Shown here piece after piece: positions 34,971 through 46,960 of a stretch of DNA of 64,000 nt. Numbering within the stretch: position 1 is the stretch's first letter; every line of letters begins with the position of its first letter. The stretch is from Diogma glabrata. Its lineage: Eukaryota > Arthropoda > Insecta > Diptera > Cylindrotomidae. The notes under the pieces are model-generated. The model was not told the origin of the DNA. It did not search any database and saw nothing but the letters and a program-made list of their open reading frames with translations. Where the stretch lies: NCBI GenBank assembly GCA_963693315.1, contig OY856186.1, positions 300,562,910-300,626,909 of the forward strand. The letters run 5' to 3'. The translations under genes were made by a program, and so were the position numbers.

Positions 34971-35055
34971 GTTCGATTTGACTGAAACAACTGAAAAAAC
35001 AACAACAATTGCATTCAATTTTTCAGATGTATCAGTTGCTTCAGTCAAATCGAAC
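34971..35055. mobile_element. small palindromic element, copy 1
   Basis: 23-bp arms beginning GTTCGATTTGACTGAA, with one mismatch between them, around a 39-base AT-rich centre. A second copy lies at 61,230-61,313 in the opposite orientation. It lies 33 bp from the TA-flanked MITE. Confidence 0.8.
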
Positions 35056-35059
35056 ACGA

Positions 35060-36078
35060 CTAGAGTCGTGGATAAAAATAAATACAGAGCTTAAAAGTGT
35101 CACAATTCACAAAGGTAACTTAGTACTAAATGTTTTCGAGACTAAAAACATATCAAACTGCCTAAAATAAATTGAGAGTATTTGTACATTTTTTCTCTCG
35201 TTTGCGTTTCCCTGTATTTGTATTATTTTTGTTTAAATATTTGTATACAATAAGAAAATCATTGGAAAATGTGATAAAAGGAAAACACAATATACGTATA
35301 TATTCCTGCTGGGTTGAACTGTTGAGTAAAACATTACAAAAACAAGTAAACATTCACTTTTATATAAAATTTTATTTTTTGTTTCTTCATTTTCCATTTC
35401 GTTTCTTTTTCATTTTCAGGGAAAATAGATTTTTTTTTGTCAGCAGGTGAATTTGTTTTTCTATTTCATTGTTTTCGTTCTAATTCTTTAATATTATTAT
35501 TTTGTAATATGATTTTCTGGGGATAATTAATTTTGAGTTGTACAGACTTTTTATTATTATCCATAAAATAAAAAATTCTATATCGTAAGATGTAAATATT
35601 TCGCAAACTATATTGTTTGAAATTTAATGATTTTCTTTGAAGAAGTTTTTTAGACAGATTTTGTTTCGTTTTTCTTATCTTACTTTTAAAATTGAAAATT
35701 ATTTAAATTGGAAAATTACGGTAATCACTGGTGCTAGTTAAATTATCTTTTAGTTTTATTTTTGTTAACGGATGATGAGGGTAATATAAATTATAAAACA
35801 ACACAGTGAAGATGCTTTTATAACGGTTGATTTAGATTAGATTAAAACAGAAATTATCTAATTATAAAAAATGGTTCTAGAAATTGAGAATTAATAATTA
35901 GTAATTGTTTTGAAAATCTATACTTTAGAAGAAAAGTGGAGTTTTTAGGAATTTAAAAGAGGAAAGTATAAACGAAAAAAATTTTTTTATATTTAGTTGA
36001 TTTATTGAATATTCTAACTCATTAAGGATATGCTCATTCGATTTAATATGACAAAAAAGCAAAACTGGAAGATCTGAA
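35060..36078. other. AT-rich spacer
   Basis: No gene recognised. An open stretch at 35,172-35,450 is rich in Phe and Leu codons, as expected from T-rich DNA, and is not called. Confidence 0.4.
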
Positions 36079-36079
36079 T

Positions 36080-36690
36080 TTGTTTTAAAATGGAGGAAGG
36101 ATCACCCCAGTACCTGTTAGTATAAATCTTGAATAACTTCTAATCCTTATTTTCAATTTTATTAAGACTCGGTATATAAGGTTTTAGTACTATTCGCAAT
36201 ATTTCTGCGTACCAAATTCCACTTTGACGCTTCCGGTTAAAAAGTTTTTTGAATTTATTTAAGGTATTATATCCCAACTATAACCTAGAGTTGCAAATCG
36301 ATTTTCATGAAACGTTTGTTTGCTGGTAACATACAATCTTTGTTCATGAATTAAGTTTGATAAAACTTTGTCAAAAGATGCCAATGGTTATTTTTTGACG
36401 ATTGAACAAAAAGATGGGCGGTCTGCCGAATACTTGTTTTTTTGAAAGCTCAATAATATCAGTACCCGATAATCGAGTTGGATGAAATTTGGCACATAAG
36501 CATTTACTATGGTTCACAACAGTCTTATGGTTTTATTATTACTATGGTTCACAGCATCCCAACTGTAGGTTTTTTTCTTACAGTAAAATTTGTATTTTTT
36601 TTATCAAATGAAATCTATAAATTTACTCACTGATCAGGAGCTTGTTAATATGGTTAAACTTCCGGTTTAAAATGTCAAACCAACCAAAGA
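36080..36690 (-). repeat. repeat R-D, copy 1 (CCGGAAGT-containing)
   Basis: Parts of this block read inverted match 41,280-41,500: TCATCCAACTCGATTATCGG with a following GTACTGATATTATTGAGCTT on the minus strand, and the ACCGGAAG motif. The similarity is patchy, so these are old copies. Confidence 0.5.
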
Positions 36691-36714
36691 ACAAGAGATT
36701 ATGTACTATTTACC

Positions 36715-36872
36715 CTATCATGGGCGTGTTGATAACAGAGTGGTAAAGCAGTAATCTTTAAACTCAGATGCAATGCTCGTCAAAGTTTTTCACTTAAACA
36801 TTAATAACTAGCCACCCGCCAGTTTTTCAAACAACCGAAAATCAGTCAACAATATTTATTTTAGCTAACACA
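36715..36872 (+). mobile_element. tRNA-like SINE-2, copy 2
   Basis: AACAGAGTGGTAAAGCAGTA is the A box region, and the tail TTAAACATTAATAACTAGCC with GTTTTTCAAACAACCGAAAA and TCAGTCAAC matches 21,980-22,040. The B box position has decayed (GCTCGTCAAAG). Confidence 0.6.
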
Positions 36873-36874
36873 TT

Positions 36875-37570
36875 TTTTAAGCAAGGTGGGTCGAATCCAA
36901 TCGAAGCCAGTGAATTTTTTAGTATAGTAAATAGGAGCATATTTGTACTTTAGTACTTTAAAAAACAATAAATTTCATTCGCGTTTGGACTGGAAGAATG
37001 AATGGAAGGTGAATGGAAGGGTTCACCAATGTTTAAATTTTCTGAAAAAAATTTAACTTAATTAAAGATCAGGTTTTTCTTTAGAGTCAACAAATTGGGT
37101 ATGTCATTTAAAACTAGTGATAGAATAGAAGATTAAGTGAAATCGTTTTGAACTCACTTAACCACAGAAGAAAAATTTCGATAACCAGATGAAACCTGTA
37201 AGTTTTGCCACTGTCTACTGTAAACCAACACTCAGTCTTAGGAGTGATTAATTGGTTTGGAATAAACATGCACATTTTGTGTTTATTCTCTTCAAAAATT
37301 CTTAATGTTGAAATCCTGCTCAATACAATCACTTTCCATAAGATGCAATATTTACTATCGTTGGTACTACTACGGTAGTAGTAGTAGGTTGCCCGGTAAT
37401 CCAAGAGGTTGATCAACGTTTGTTTTTATTATTTCTGGTTTAGTTTTAAAAATTGGTGAATATTCTAGCTAGATGTTCTGTAATTTGTGTTATTCTATAG
37501 TTGTCAGCGAGAATCAGTTGACTTGTTTTCCTAAGTCATCTGCATAAGCGACGAGTATTTCATCAACAAC
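36875..37570. other. spacer; LINE remnants possible at its right end
   Basis: On the minus strand, 37,500-37,573 can be read as a LINE-like continuation (ILVAYADDLGKQVN), but it is too short to call. A frame at 37,114-37,416 on the minus strand has no recognisable motif. GTAGTAGTAGTAGG at 37,375-37,388 is a short trinucleotide run. Confidence 0.35.
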
Positions 37571-37715
37571 TCTTTATTTGGATATTAAAGTCGCCGAGAA
37601 TGACAAACATTACGTTGAGGTAGTCTTTACTTATTTTGTCGAGATTTGACAACAGTTTCTCGCAAAATGTTGAACCTGAGGGAATATTTGATGATCTGTA
37701 AACCTACAAAAAACC
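37568..37715 (-). pseudogene. LINE endonuclease scrap
   Basis: The minus-strand frame reads VYRSSNIPSGSTFCEKLLSN, then LDKISKDYLNVMFVILGDFN and IQIKSC before a stop. The YRPP-like start and ILGDFN box are those of the APE-type endonuclease of CR1/jockey-group LINEs. Only about 48 codons remain, with no neighbouring RT. Confidence 0.72.
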
Positions 37716-37719
37716 TCTT

Positions 37720-40700
37720 TTCATCAACACTTGCAATGTTATATCAAAAAGAATTATGATGCTTAGAGTTCAAATTGTATGCTTTGTAACGACGGACTAT
37801 TTTCAATTTTTACTCTAAAATAATAGTACATATTAATATTCAAAGAAATTCGATATTCGGAATTTTCTTCAATTGTAATAAGCGTAGGGACATTTGTTTG
37901 TACTGCTGTAATTTTTTGTTTTAATTAATAATACATTGCAAAACATGTTTTGCATAAATGATTGTTTGTGTTAGTGAAAATTGCTTGTTATAATGATGAA
38001 GGGGGAAACAGAAAATCTATAAAATGTACATATATTAGATAAGATTAGATTAGTATATATAATAAAATCAGATGAGAGATAGTGTATAAATTTAAATCAT
38101 AGTGATTAGTATTTGATTAAAATTAAAGCAAAAATATTATTGTAATTTAATTGTGAAAAAATGTAAAATTTGTATAGAAAAAAATTAAATTATTTGTTTT
38201 GTTGTGATATCAAAGTTTTTTTATTTATATGTTTGTAATGAGTTTTAGTGAAAATGTTTGATAAATCATTTAGCAAATAAAATGAAAAAAATTAATTTTA
38301 AAAACATTGCAGTTCAAATACAAAAAAAAACGTGAAAATGTTTATGCATGTGAAGTAATTTCGAAACCGTTCAGCACACTTTTTATATTTAACGGCTACG
38401 GTGATCGCTTCATTCCGCACCGTTACATGTTATATGCAAATACATATGTATAAATTTAATGTCAACGCTGAACTTCGGCTTACAAATAATTATTGGCGTG
38501 TAATTCGATCAAACTATGAGGAATATATTTCGAATTGACAAATCTTGTTTGGTTTGGTCAGTTAATGGTGCTTTTGATAAAATTACGTTTATTAAAATGA
38601 ATTACAGCCTACAATAAACATTTGGTTTCATAGACTGGTTTTTGGAAGAAGACAACATTCAAGAAATAAATTAATGTAAGACTTGTTTTTGTATTTTGAT
38701 TTATATAATTTTTGTGATTTATTTTTTTTTACTGCTAAATTATTTTCTCTGTTAGTTATAATTAATAGTTTCATTACATTATTAAATATGTGATTCATAA
38801 ATAAGAGATTTGCAAGTGTAAATTTGTTTGTCATAGATTCAGTTTTCCGGTGTAATATTATTATTATTCGTGTGAAAAGTCCCAATTTTCGTAACAGCTT
38901 TAATTTTTATATTCGGAAGTAAACTTCTGATAAATACACTTTTTTGTTATAAGAAAAGAGCTGTTTTTCATAACTAGGTGTCCGATATTTATCAGTATTC
39001 GGTTTTGTTGCATTGCCACGGAAAAGTGATTTCTTAAGGAAAGCATCTCCGGCTTCTGTTTTTCAAGCTATTGATGAAATTAAACTGAAACCGCTGTCTT
39101 GTTGTTCCTCCTTTGAATTGCCAAATAAACTGCTCTTTTGGCGTTCTAATTATAGAGGCCGGCTAATGTAACCAGATCTAACTTTAATCAAACTGCGATT
39201 TCAGTCAAATAAGATTGGATCTCAAAGTGATCAATATAGGCAACAATCGATAAACGATAACCTCGGTCAAAATTTTAAATATACAAACCAAAGAAATTGG
39301 AATGAAATAGCATGTAAAAACTATGTTACGATAAAACAGGATTGCTGTTAGATTGACATTAAAATCAAATATTCAGAATATGGGTCGAAAACATAGACAA
39401 TAAACAAAAATAGAAAGACGACAAAATTGATGTTCAACCTTTAAATAATTAGCTATTATTTTTCTGTTACCAACTAAACTAATGTCACATATATATCAGT
39501 ACTTCATACATCCCAGAAAAACCAAATGGCAACCTTACACAACATAAATTCTAAATAACTTAGGTCCTTGCATCAGAATTAACTAAACATTGGAACTTGA
39601 CTTTACAAAAAACAACCTGCAAGGCATAATCACTAAAGAAAATAACTTAACACTTCAAATACTCAATCCAAAAGATGTAGATATTCACCTTGATGCCATA
39701 AAAATTGAAAAAAACACAAAAACTAAGCTATTCAGTAGGGTACAAAGAATAAATATTTGATCATGATCCCTCACGACTATAGGCAGATATAACAATCACT
39801 CAGTCAAAAGAGCAGCTGGAAAGATCAAAATTGATAGATAATCTTCCTCCTGCAGCACTACTCCAAGAATTAATGTTTTCCGACCACGTTTTTTCTCTAG
39901 AACCAATCTATCAATCTCAACTTTCCCTTCTTTACAACCTCCAGATATGGGGTGAAATTATCGGTGTTTAATATTGACCTAGATAGTCTATTGTATGGAG
40001 TGTACTTGATGAATGCAATAACTAAAACCAATCCTACACTGCAGGGAGTATTCTGCCTCCTCGTTGAGACAAAGCTCTGAAAAACGTGTATAAATAATAT
40101 CCGCTTTTTCATCAATATATCAAATTTCTCGTATATTCGACATTCGTTTTATAAAACATGAAATCCATAAAACATAAAAAAAAATGATTGTTCCATAAAA
40201 CCCCTTATCATAAAAATAACATCACGAAATTTCTTTTTACCTGATTTGTTTTATGTCAATGTCATTTTATACATCCTGCTATACGTCAACCTTTTCTAGT
40301 TATTTCATTTTCCAAAGAAAAGCTTTGTTTTATTACTTACAAACATTTTTCACGCATTCGTTCGCCGTAGCAGAAGAAAAAACATGAGAATGAAAATAAA
40401 GTTACAGGTAAGAAAATTAACATAATTTATTATACAAATCCACGGTTTCCACGGTTATATTATTGGATTTTCTTCCAACTTTTCTATTTTTTTTGTTGCT
40501 ATTGTTCTTGCTAACGTTTTTGTGTTTTTCATAATAGAAATGATTTTAAACGAATATTACATTTTCTTCTTATTAACTGTTTTTTGTGTTAAAAATCAAT
40601 TTTCTAATAATTAAATTTTACCGAAAAACGGAAATTAATGGTAATGTGAAATTTAGTACTCATTTTTTTAATTGCGTGTTGTGTTTGAGAATTAACTTTT

Positions 40701-41275
40701 CTTTATTAAATTAATTATAAATTTAAATAAAACAAAACTATCGTTGCAGATGTAGATTGGAGTAAATAATTATAGAATTAATTTGTTTTAAATACAAATA
40801 ATTGTTTGGGATTATTTTTTAATTGAAAATGTTCGTTTTTAGTTTTCAAATGATTAATGTTCTAATATTCAATTTAACGGTCGAGGACAATTTCTTAGCA
40901 ATCTACCCCCAAACGCTGCAAAGACAAAACAAACACATGTTGCTAAATTTGTGATCTTGAAAACTTTCCACTGCCCTGCAATTAGTTGAAAGTCTAAACG
41001 ACTAATATTTAACAGAAATATTCTATTCAAGTAACAGCCTGTTTAGCATAGCGAGAAGGTTCAGTAGAATCAGCTTATTAAAGAGCTATGAAGACAAGCA
41101 TACAATGAAAAAACAATATTGCAACGCTGATGCAAAGGCTATAGCCACATCTCCGGAAACAAAATGTTCTGGAAATGTAGTGAGCTAATATCCATAAAAA
41201 CTTTAATTAATGACTAACGAAAGTTATAAATTTCGCGTAGTTCTAACTATATAAACATTCAAGAAAGCTGTGATA
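37720..41275. other. AT-rich spacer with an unidentified coding-like stretch at 39.6-40.1 kb
   Basis: Between 39,590 and 40,085 several frames carry protein-like composition: LTLQILNPKDVDIHLDAIKI, LIDNLPPAALLQELMFSDHV, and DLDSLLYGVYLMNA then TNPTLQGVFCLL. They are split by frameshifts. It may be a decayed retroelement gene, but I cannot assign it. The rest holds nothing recognised. Confidence 0.35.
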
Positions 41276-41279
41276 TCCC

Positions 41280-41912
41280 AACAAACAAAATTTTTGTAGT
41301 ACGAGAAAAAGTAAAAAAATGTTTACCGGAAGTGTCAAACCGGAAGTTGGGATGCTGAAGTGTAACAAATCATACTCTCAGCGTTTAAACCACGTTTAAT
41401 CTAATTCGATTATCATGTACAGATGTTATTGAGCTTTAAAATAACAGGTGCTCGGGAGACCCCCTACAACTTTGTTCAATATCGCTCAAAAACTAATCAG
41501 CTCCTTGCCATACATATTTGCATCTTTTTCAAAAGTGTCATCAAAATCCATTCACGAACGATTGGGGTATGCTCCCAACAAACATTAAAAACATAGTGAA
41601 AAAACCACCTGTTGTATGATGGACCCCCAAACCCTTTGTCCCATGTTCCCCAAAAGCTAACAAAATCCTTGTATATTGATTCAAATCTTTTACCAACGTT
41701 TGGTGAAAATCGATCGGTAATTGTAGGGTACAGGAGAGATAAACACCAGAAAAAAAAACTTTTTAACCGGAAGTCAGTGACAAGCTGGAAGTTGGTATGC
41801 AGTATTAAAACCTCATATATCGAGTTTCAATAAGATCGAAAGCCGGGATTAAGAGTTATAAAATATTTAAACCTGGAAGTGTTCAGGAGACCCCCCGCCA
41901 TTTTGTCCAATT
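41280..41912 (+). repeat. repeat R-D, copy 2
   Basis: Two half-units repeat inside it: ACCGGAAGTTGGGATGC ... GGGAGACCCCCTACAACTTT (41,340-41,475) and GCTGGAAGTTGGTATGC ... AGGAGACCCCCCGCCATTTT (41,783-41,905). The first half resembles 36,430-36,570 inverted. No coding function. Confidence 0.5.
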
Positions 41913-41914
41913 TT

Positions 41915-42300
41915 GAAATGAACCCAGATCTTTCATTTTCAGTACCTGGATCATTTGTTTTATTTTCATCAAGATCCTATGCAGAAATGTCGCAAATCCA
42001 CTCACCCACAGACATACAATAAAATTTTATTGGCTATTTAGATAGAGAATGGTCCAAAACAAAAGAATAAACAAAATTTGGGGTATGTAAGATTTTTTTT
42101 CACGATAGATTGCATTACTTCACACAATTTAAAATTGTGGTGAAATAAATATAGTACACAATGTTAACCTCATCCCAAAGCCAGAATTTTATTATTCAAA
42201 CAGAGATCAAATACTTTCAAACAATTTTACGGTGGTTGCGACCACTACAGTTAAACATTTGTCCGGACAACAAAACGAGGTTTATTTAAAATTTAAAGTA
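41915..42300. other. AT-rich spacer
   Basis: Nothing recognised. Confidence 0.4.
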
Positions 42301-42304
42301 TTAC

Positions 42305-42600
42305 CATAGTCTATAATATAATAGCCGTGAGTCTGTCCTTCTATACGCTCGTAACGCTTAAAATGCATTATGAACAAAGCGATGGACTGAGGTGCTATTG
42401 ATCGAGAGTTAAATTCCTGGCATGATACATTTTTCTATTGTTTTTTTCCAATTGTTTTTTATATAACATTAAAGTTTTTATTTTGTTTATTCATAAATAC
42501 ATAAAATTCATAAAAATTTCGTTTTACGAATTTTAAATTGATCGATAATGTAGTTTTTTAACGTTATTGTTACTGTGTTTTTCCGTTTCGTTCAAATTAT
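42305..42600 (+). mobile_element. tRNA-like SINE-1 copy
   Basis: It begins with ATAATATAATAGCCGTGAGT (shared with 9.66 kb), then GCGATGGACTGAGGTGCTAT and the B-box-like GAGTTAAATTCCTGG, then the family's AT-rich body up to GTTATTGTTACTGTG. It is the longest copy of the family that contains both the 5' part and the body. Confidence 0.65.
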
Positions 42601-42604
42601 TATC

Positions 42605-43660
42605 ATTTCGATATTAACTAGAAAATGAATTAGTTTTTGACAGGCAGTGCTACATATCATATAATAGTGGCTTACCGATCATTATTTTCCATAATTTCGT
42701 TCTCGTGAAATAAGATAAGGAAAAAAACAACTATTTGATTATGTATTTCTCTTTCAATATGAGTTGATATCTTCATTACAAAGTATTGATAAATTGATTT
42801 AAACACAGTTTAAGGCTGCGGACGATTTACAGTATTTACATTTATCGATAGAGTAATTTTTTAAGGTTATTACTATTGTCTTTTAGCACAGTGTGACGTC
42901 AATACGAAGTAAAATTTAGAAAACATTCAGGGGATTTTTACGACATCTCAATATTTGATTCAGGTTTTTAGAAGAAATGTTTCGTGGCTATTCTGTTTGT
43001 TTTTATACTTTTTGTTCTTATTTTCTTTTCTCACTTTTTTCTTTTTTCTGTTGGTGATTGCTGTACCATTTTTTAAATTTCTTTTTAAAAGAAAAATTAA
43101 AAGAAAAGATGTTCATTCTCTTTTCCCTCAATATTTTTGTTTGATTTTGAATGGAATTAATTTATTTTCAATAAAATATTGATTTTCAATTAGTCACAAG
43201 ATATGTAATATGTATACTGAAAAAGAGTTAGAATTTCGAAAGTTTCATAGAACATTCTTTTTTTTAGGAATAATTTATACATTGAATAGTAAAGTTGGTA
43301 AATAGTATTTATATATATAATATATATATAATAAGGCTTTATATTTATAATAAGGCTGATTGAATCTTCATTACATTTAATTGGTTGAAACGGATTGGAT
43401 TTAATTTGACTTAAATCAAGTTAAATTAATTGAAAACATATTGCGGCAGGAATCAGAACCAGAAAATTGTTCTATAACAGAAACATAATAGCATAGAAAA
43501 ATACAGTTTTTTGATATTTTTTAAAATGAATGCACGTTGAAAACTGTTGATATTTTCGGTGCAAAAAACATTTTGTGTTATAATGTACGTTTTGATAAAT
43601 TTAATAATTTAAATAAATTTATCAAAATGAAGCTCGAAATACTAAGTACAAAATTTTGTT
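42605..43660. other. AT-rich spacer
   Basis: No gene recognised. A T-rich open stretch at 42,955-43,182 is not called. Confidence 0.4.
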
Positions 43661-43664
43661 GTCA

Positions 43665-43870
43665 TTATTGACGTAGAGGGTTTTGAGAAAGGCCCGGGGT
43701 TCAACGCGGAACATATATTTATTTTTATTATTTTATTTTTATATGACATACAAATTATTCCTTTTCGTTCATAAAAATTTCATTTACGACATTTAAATTT
43801 TTCGATAATGCAGTTTTTTCAAATTTTATAGTCTTTTAGCTTTTTCGTTCAAATTTATAAGCAGAGCCCA
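43665..43870 (+). mobile_element. tRNA-like SINE-1, partial copy
   Basis: GGGGTTCAACGCGGAAC holds the B-box-like sequence. The body with TCATAAAAATTTCATTTACG, TTTTTCGATAATGCAGTTTT and GTCTTTTAGC follows the 42.5-kb copy. The 5' half is missing or diverged. Confidence 0.5.
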
Positions 43871-43874
43871 GAGT

Positions 43875-44700
43875 TATATATTTATTCTATGATGTTACAT
43901 ATACAATATAACAGAATTTGAATGAAGTCAAATATTTCCATGAAAGAAATTTAATGACCTTATGTAAAACAGAAGTATTTGAAATTGATTGAACTACATT
44001 TTCACATAACGAGCGATTGCCTCAACCACACTTGTATTAGTTGTTGAAAAAATTTTTTGGGTTCGATTCGTCTTATTCGTCTTATTCAAAGCAAAAACGT
44101 TTTAACAAAAAATTGTTATTGTTAATATACATTTTTTTAACAAGACTCAAAACAATTTAATTAATGGACATTAGACGACACTGTTATATTGCCTCACACA
44201 GTTGCTCTCTAGCTATATGTTCCTTTTTTAGCATTACCACCAGTCGTATAAATTATGCTTTGTGGATATAAATAAGGTCCCTTAGATTGTTCTCGATATA
44301 CTGATGAAAATGACAGCAGTTATAATAAGCCGAAATATGACCTACCTAGGTGAGTAGTAACATAATTTATTTATAACGCACTAGTGCGTCATGAAATAAT
44401 AAAAAATTTAACTTTTATTATCTGTATAAATTTTATCATGGGAAAATAAGATTTCATACAAAAAATAGAAGAATAGCAGAAATTTTCGATAGAAGATTTT
44501 ACTGAATAGGTTGGCCCCAATGCTTAGAAAAAAATATAAAAATTATTTTAAAAAAATGTAGACACAAAAATTTAAAAAAAAATTAAAGCAAAGGTTTCGT
44601 CGCATTTTGTTAAAAAAATTTTTATAATTTTGTTCACTTATTATATGACAACAAAAATCCAAAAAAATCCAAATTTGAGAAATGCATTAATTTTTTTCTA
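43875..44700. other. AT-rich spacer
   Basis: Nothing firm. GGGTTCGATTCGTCTTATTCG near 44,068 looks like an isolated pol III B box followed by a small GTCTTATTC duplication. Confidence 0.35.
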
Positions 44701-44706
44701 TAGAAA

Positions 44707-44812
44707 CTATTAAATCTAAGTACATATAGTGTATTATTAAATCTATTAAATCTAAGTACATAAAGGGTACTATTAAATCTAAGTATACTATTAAATCTAA
44801 GTACATATAGAG
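44707..44812 (+). repeat. minisatellite, about 27-bp unit
   Basis: ACTATTAAATCTAAGTACAT with ATAG(T/A)GTA is repeated about four to five times with some shortened units. It ends exactly where the truncated LINE begins. Confidence 0.85.
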
Positions 44813-45350
44813 TACTGTTGTCAAGTTTGGGGTGCTGCTTCTGTTTCCATCTTGGCCCTCTTGGACTCTGTTCAAAAGCGGGCTATACAAATTGTGGGTG
44901 ATCGAGCTTTGACATCAAAACTTGATTTCCTACAACATCGTCGCATTGTTGCTGACCTCGTTGTTTTTTACAAATATCGTCATCAGCAGTGCTCAGATGA
45001 AATCAGCAGCATCATGCCTCAAACATACTCTTATACCCCCGTTCCACTCGGCAATCGGCTACTTCAACCAATCAACGATCGAGATCCTACGCTGTCATAC
45101 TGGCAGATTGCAGAAAGACTTTTTTGTCCGAACTGCATACAAATGGAATAGTTTGCCGGAATCCATTGTCTCAGGTGGCTTCAATCCGCAGATGTTTAAA
45201 AAAAAGTGTTCATCAATACCTTGGAACGCAGGTTGTTGTGGGACCTAGGTCTGGACCTAGGTCGTAAAAGGTATTTGTGTGTTGTTGTGACACATATTCT
45301 AAACCCTATAACACAACACTTTTTATTTAAAAAAAAAAAATAAAAAATAT
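44813..45350 (+). mobile_element. LINE 3' fragment, same family as the 57.9-60.4 kb element
   Basis: It starts with YCCQVWGAASVSILALLDSV and continues QKRAIQIVGDRALTSKLDFL, QHRRIVADLVVFYKYRHQQC and SDEISSIMPQTYSY, very close to residues 614 to about 687 of the intact RT. Frameshifts between 45,050 and 45,200 then move the reading to CHTGRLQKDFFVRTAYKWNS and SGGFNPQMFKK. The 3' UTR (TGTTGTGACACATATTC) and an A run at 45,334-45,346 close it. It is a dead, 5'-truncated copy of the same family, with about 150 codons left. Confidence 0.92.
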
Positions 45351-45371
45351 AAACTTCAAATATCAAGAGAC

Positions 45372-45413
45372 GCGGTAGTGTCTTGCGCGCCATGTTTTGA
45401 AAGACACTACTAG
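45372..45413. other. short hairpin downstream of the LINE tail
   Basis: GTAGTGTCTT (45,375) pairs with AAGACACTAC (45,402) around a short GCGCGCCATG centre. Confidence 0.5.
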
Positions 45414-45419
45414 TATATA

Positions 45420-46220
45420 TACTGTGCACCGAATAGGTTTTAAAGGTTAAAATTTTCATTTCGAATAATTTGCATTTTTTCTACAACTGTATTCAAAGTT
45501 ATCAATAAAAGTATATCTTATTTAACTATATGTTTCTCATTACTAAAAAAAAAGTCAGCATTCATGCTTTTTTCTGAAAGTTTATAAAATCAAAATTTTG
45601 CTTTCCCAAACTTTTAGTAAAATTAAAATGTTTTTACAAATTTTTATACCACGTTGGTAGCATTGATATGAATGTAGTAATTTAGTATCATTTTGGCGAA
45701 TTTTCAAAAACCAACCAAATGTATAGAATTGAAAAACACAAAATTATGCGAATTGAAATTTATTATCCCTCAATATTGGTAATATTTAACAACAGTTAAA
45801 AAACTTAAACACGAACCCAGATTAGTTTGCAAACATATAGTTGTTTTCCATAAAAATATTTGTTAGAAAACCCATCAAATGTTTTATTAATATATTAAAT
45901 GGAAGTTGGTAATTATAAAGGTATTAGAAAAAAGAATATATTTAGAATATGCTTTCAGTAAAAAGACCTATTATTGATGTGTTAAGAAAACGATGTTGTG
46001 AAAACATGTATTTGGTCTATTATGTAAATTTGTTATCTGAGAGAACACAACAAATGTTATATCGATAATAAATTTTAATTTTTATTTCATTTTATTTTAG
46101 AACGTTGGTAGTTATTTTGAAGTGATGAGATTAAAAAATAATTTAGTAAGCTTTAAAATTTTGTTTTTAAGCTTTATGAGAAATAAAGAAAAGAATTTGA
46201 GAAAATTTTATTATTATTTT
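45420..46220. other. AT-rich spacer
   Basis: Nothing recognised. Confidence 0.4.
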
Positions 46221-46221
46221 A

Positions 46222-46265
46222 AGGGTTCCGTACTTTGAAAAAATAGAACAAAACCCTTATGGTGA
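46222..46265 (+). repeat. GGTTCCGTACTTT repeat, copy 1
   Basis: GGTTCCGTACTTTGAAAA followed by AACCCTTATGGTGAG is shared with 55,768-55,812. The pair GGGTTCCGTA/AACCCTTA is a widespread motif of small insect repeats (recollection, not checked). Confidence 0.5.
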
Positions 46266-46269
46266 GGAC

Positions 46270-46955
46270 TTGATTGTTTATTATCCATTATTCACAACGA
46301 CTTTCTCACTGAAAATGAAAATATATGTATTTACGTATATTTATGTGGTAAGATAAGGCGAAAATGACAAATATGTGCCGTTTTCGAGATTGAGGTGATA
46401 TATAACTGTAAAAACTGAAATTTTTTAAAACTTTCAGTCTATCATAGACTATAAAGTTTATGGAAGACACCAATGGTACTTGGCTGAACATAATCAAGAA
46501 GTTTTAAAAAAATTGTTTAATTGCGAAACACTTAATTTCACATCTTTTTTCGCACAATGTTGTTTTGTTTATTATTTATTTAGAGTAAATAACAATCGAT
46601 TTAAGCTTTTATGCTATCCTCAAGAACTTTTATAAAATTGTTATGTTAATTTTTTAAAATTATTAGTCAAAGACTATAGTTTTTATGTGTGTGTTTCCGT
46701 TGTATGCAATAATTTTATTAATTTTCGAATGCATTGCTTTAGACTTATTTTCGAATATTTCTTTTACTTTTTCATGAGTTGTTCATGTCATGAGTTGAGA
46801 CCTGTTTACATAAAAACGGTACTTTTATTTTTTAAAATATTGCACCTAGGTCCTAGATTGATAAAAAATCAAGAGTAAAGTTCTCTGTAGAAAACATTTT
46901 ATATGGATAATAATAATTTGATTCTCCCATATTATATTATAACTTTACAAAAAAC
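46270..46955. other. AT-rich spacer
   Basis: Nothing recognised. Confidence 0.4.
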
Positions 46956-46960
46956 AGTCA

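Noticed and set aside
34971..35055. Rho-independent terminator or riboswitch
   Set aside because: The hairpin is one of two inverted copies of a palindromic element in eukaryotic DNA; bacterial-type regulation does not apply.
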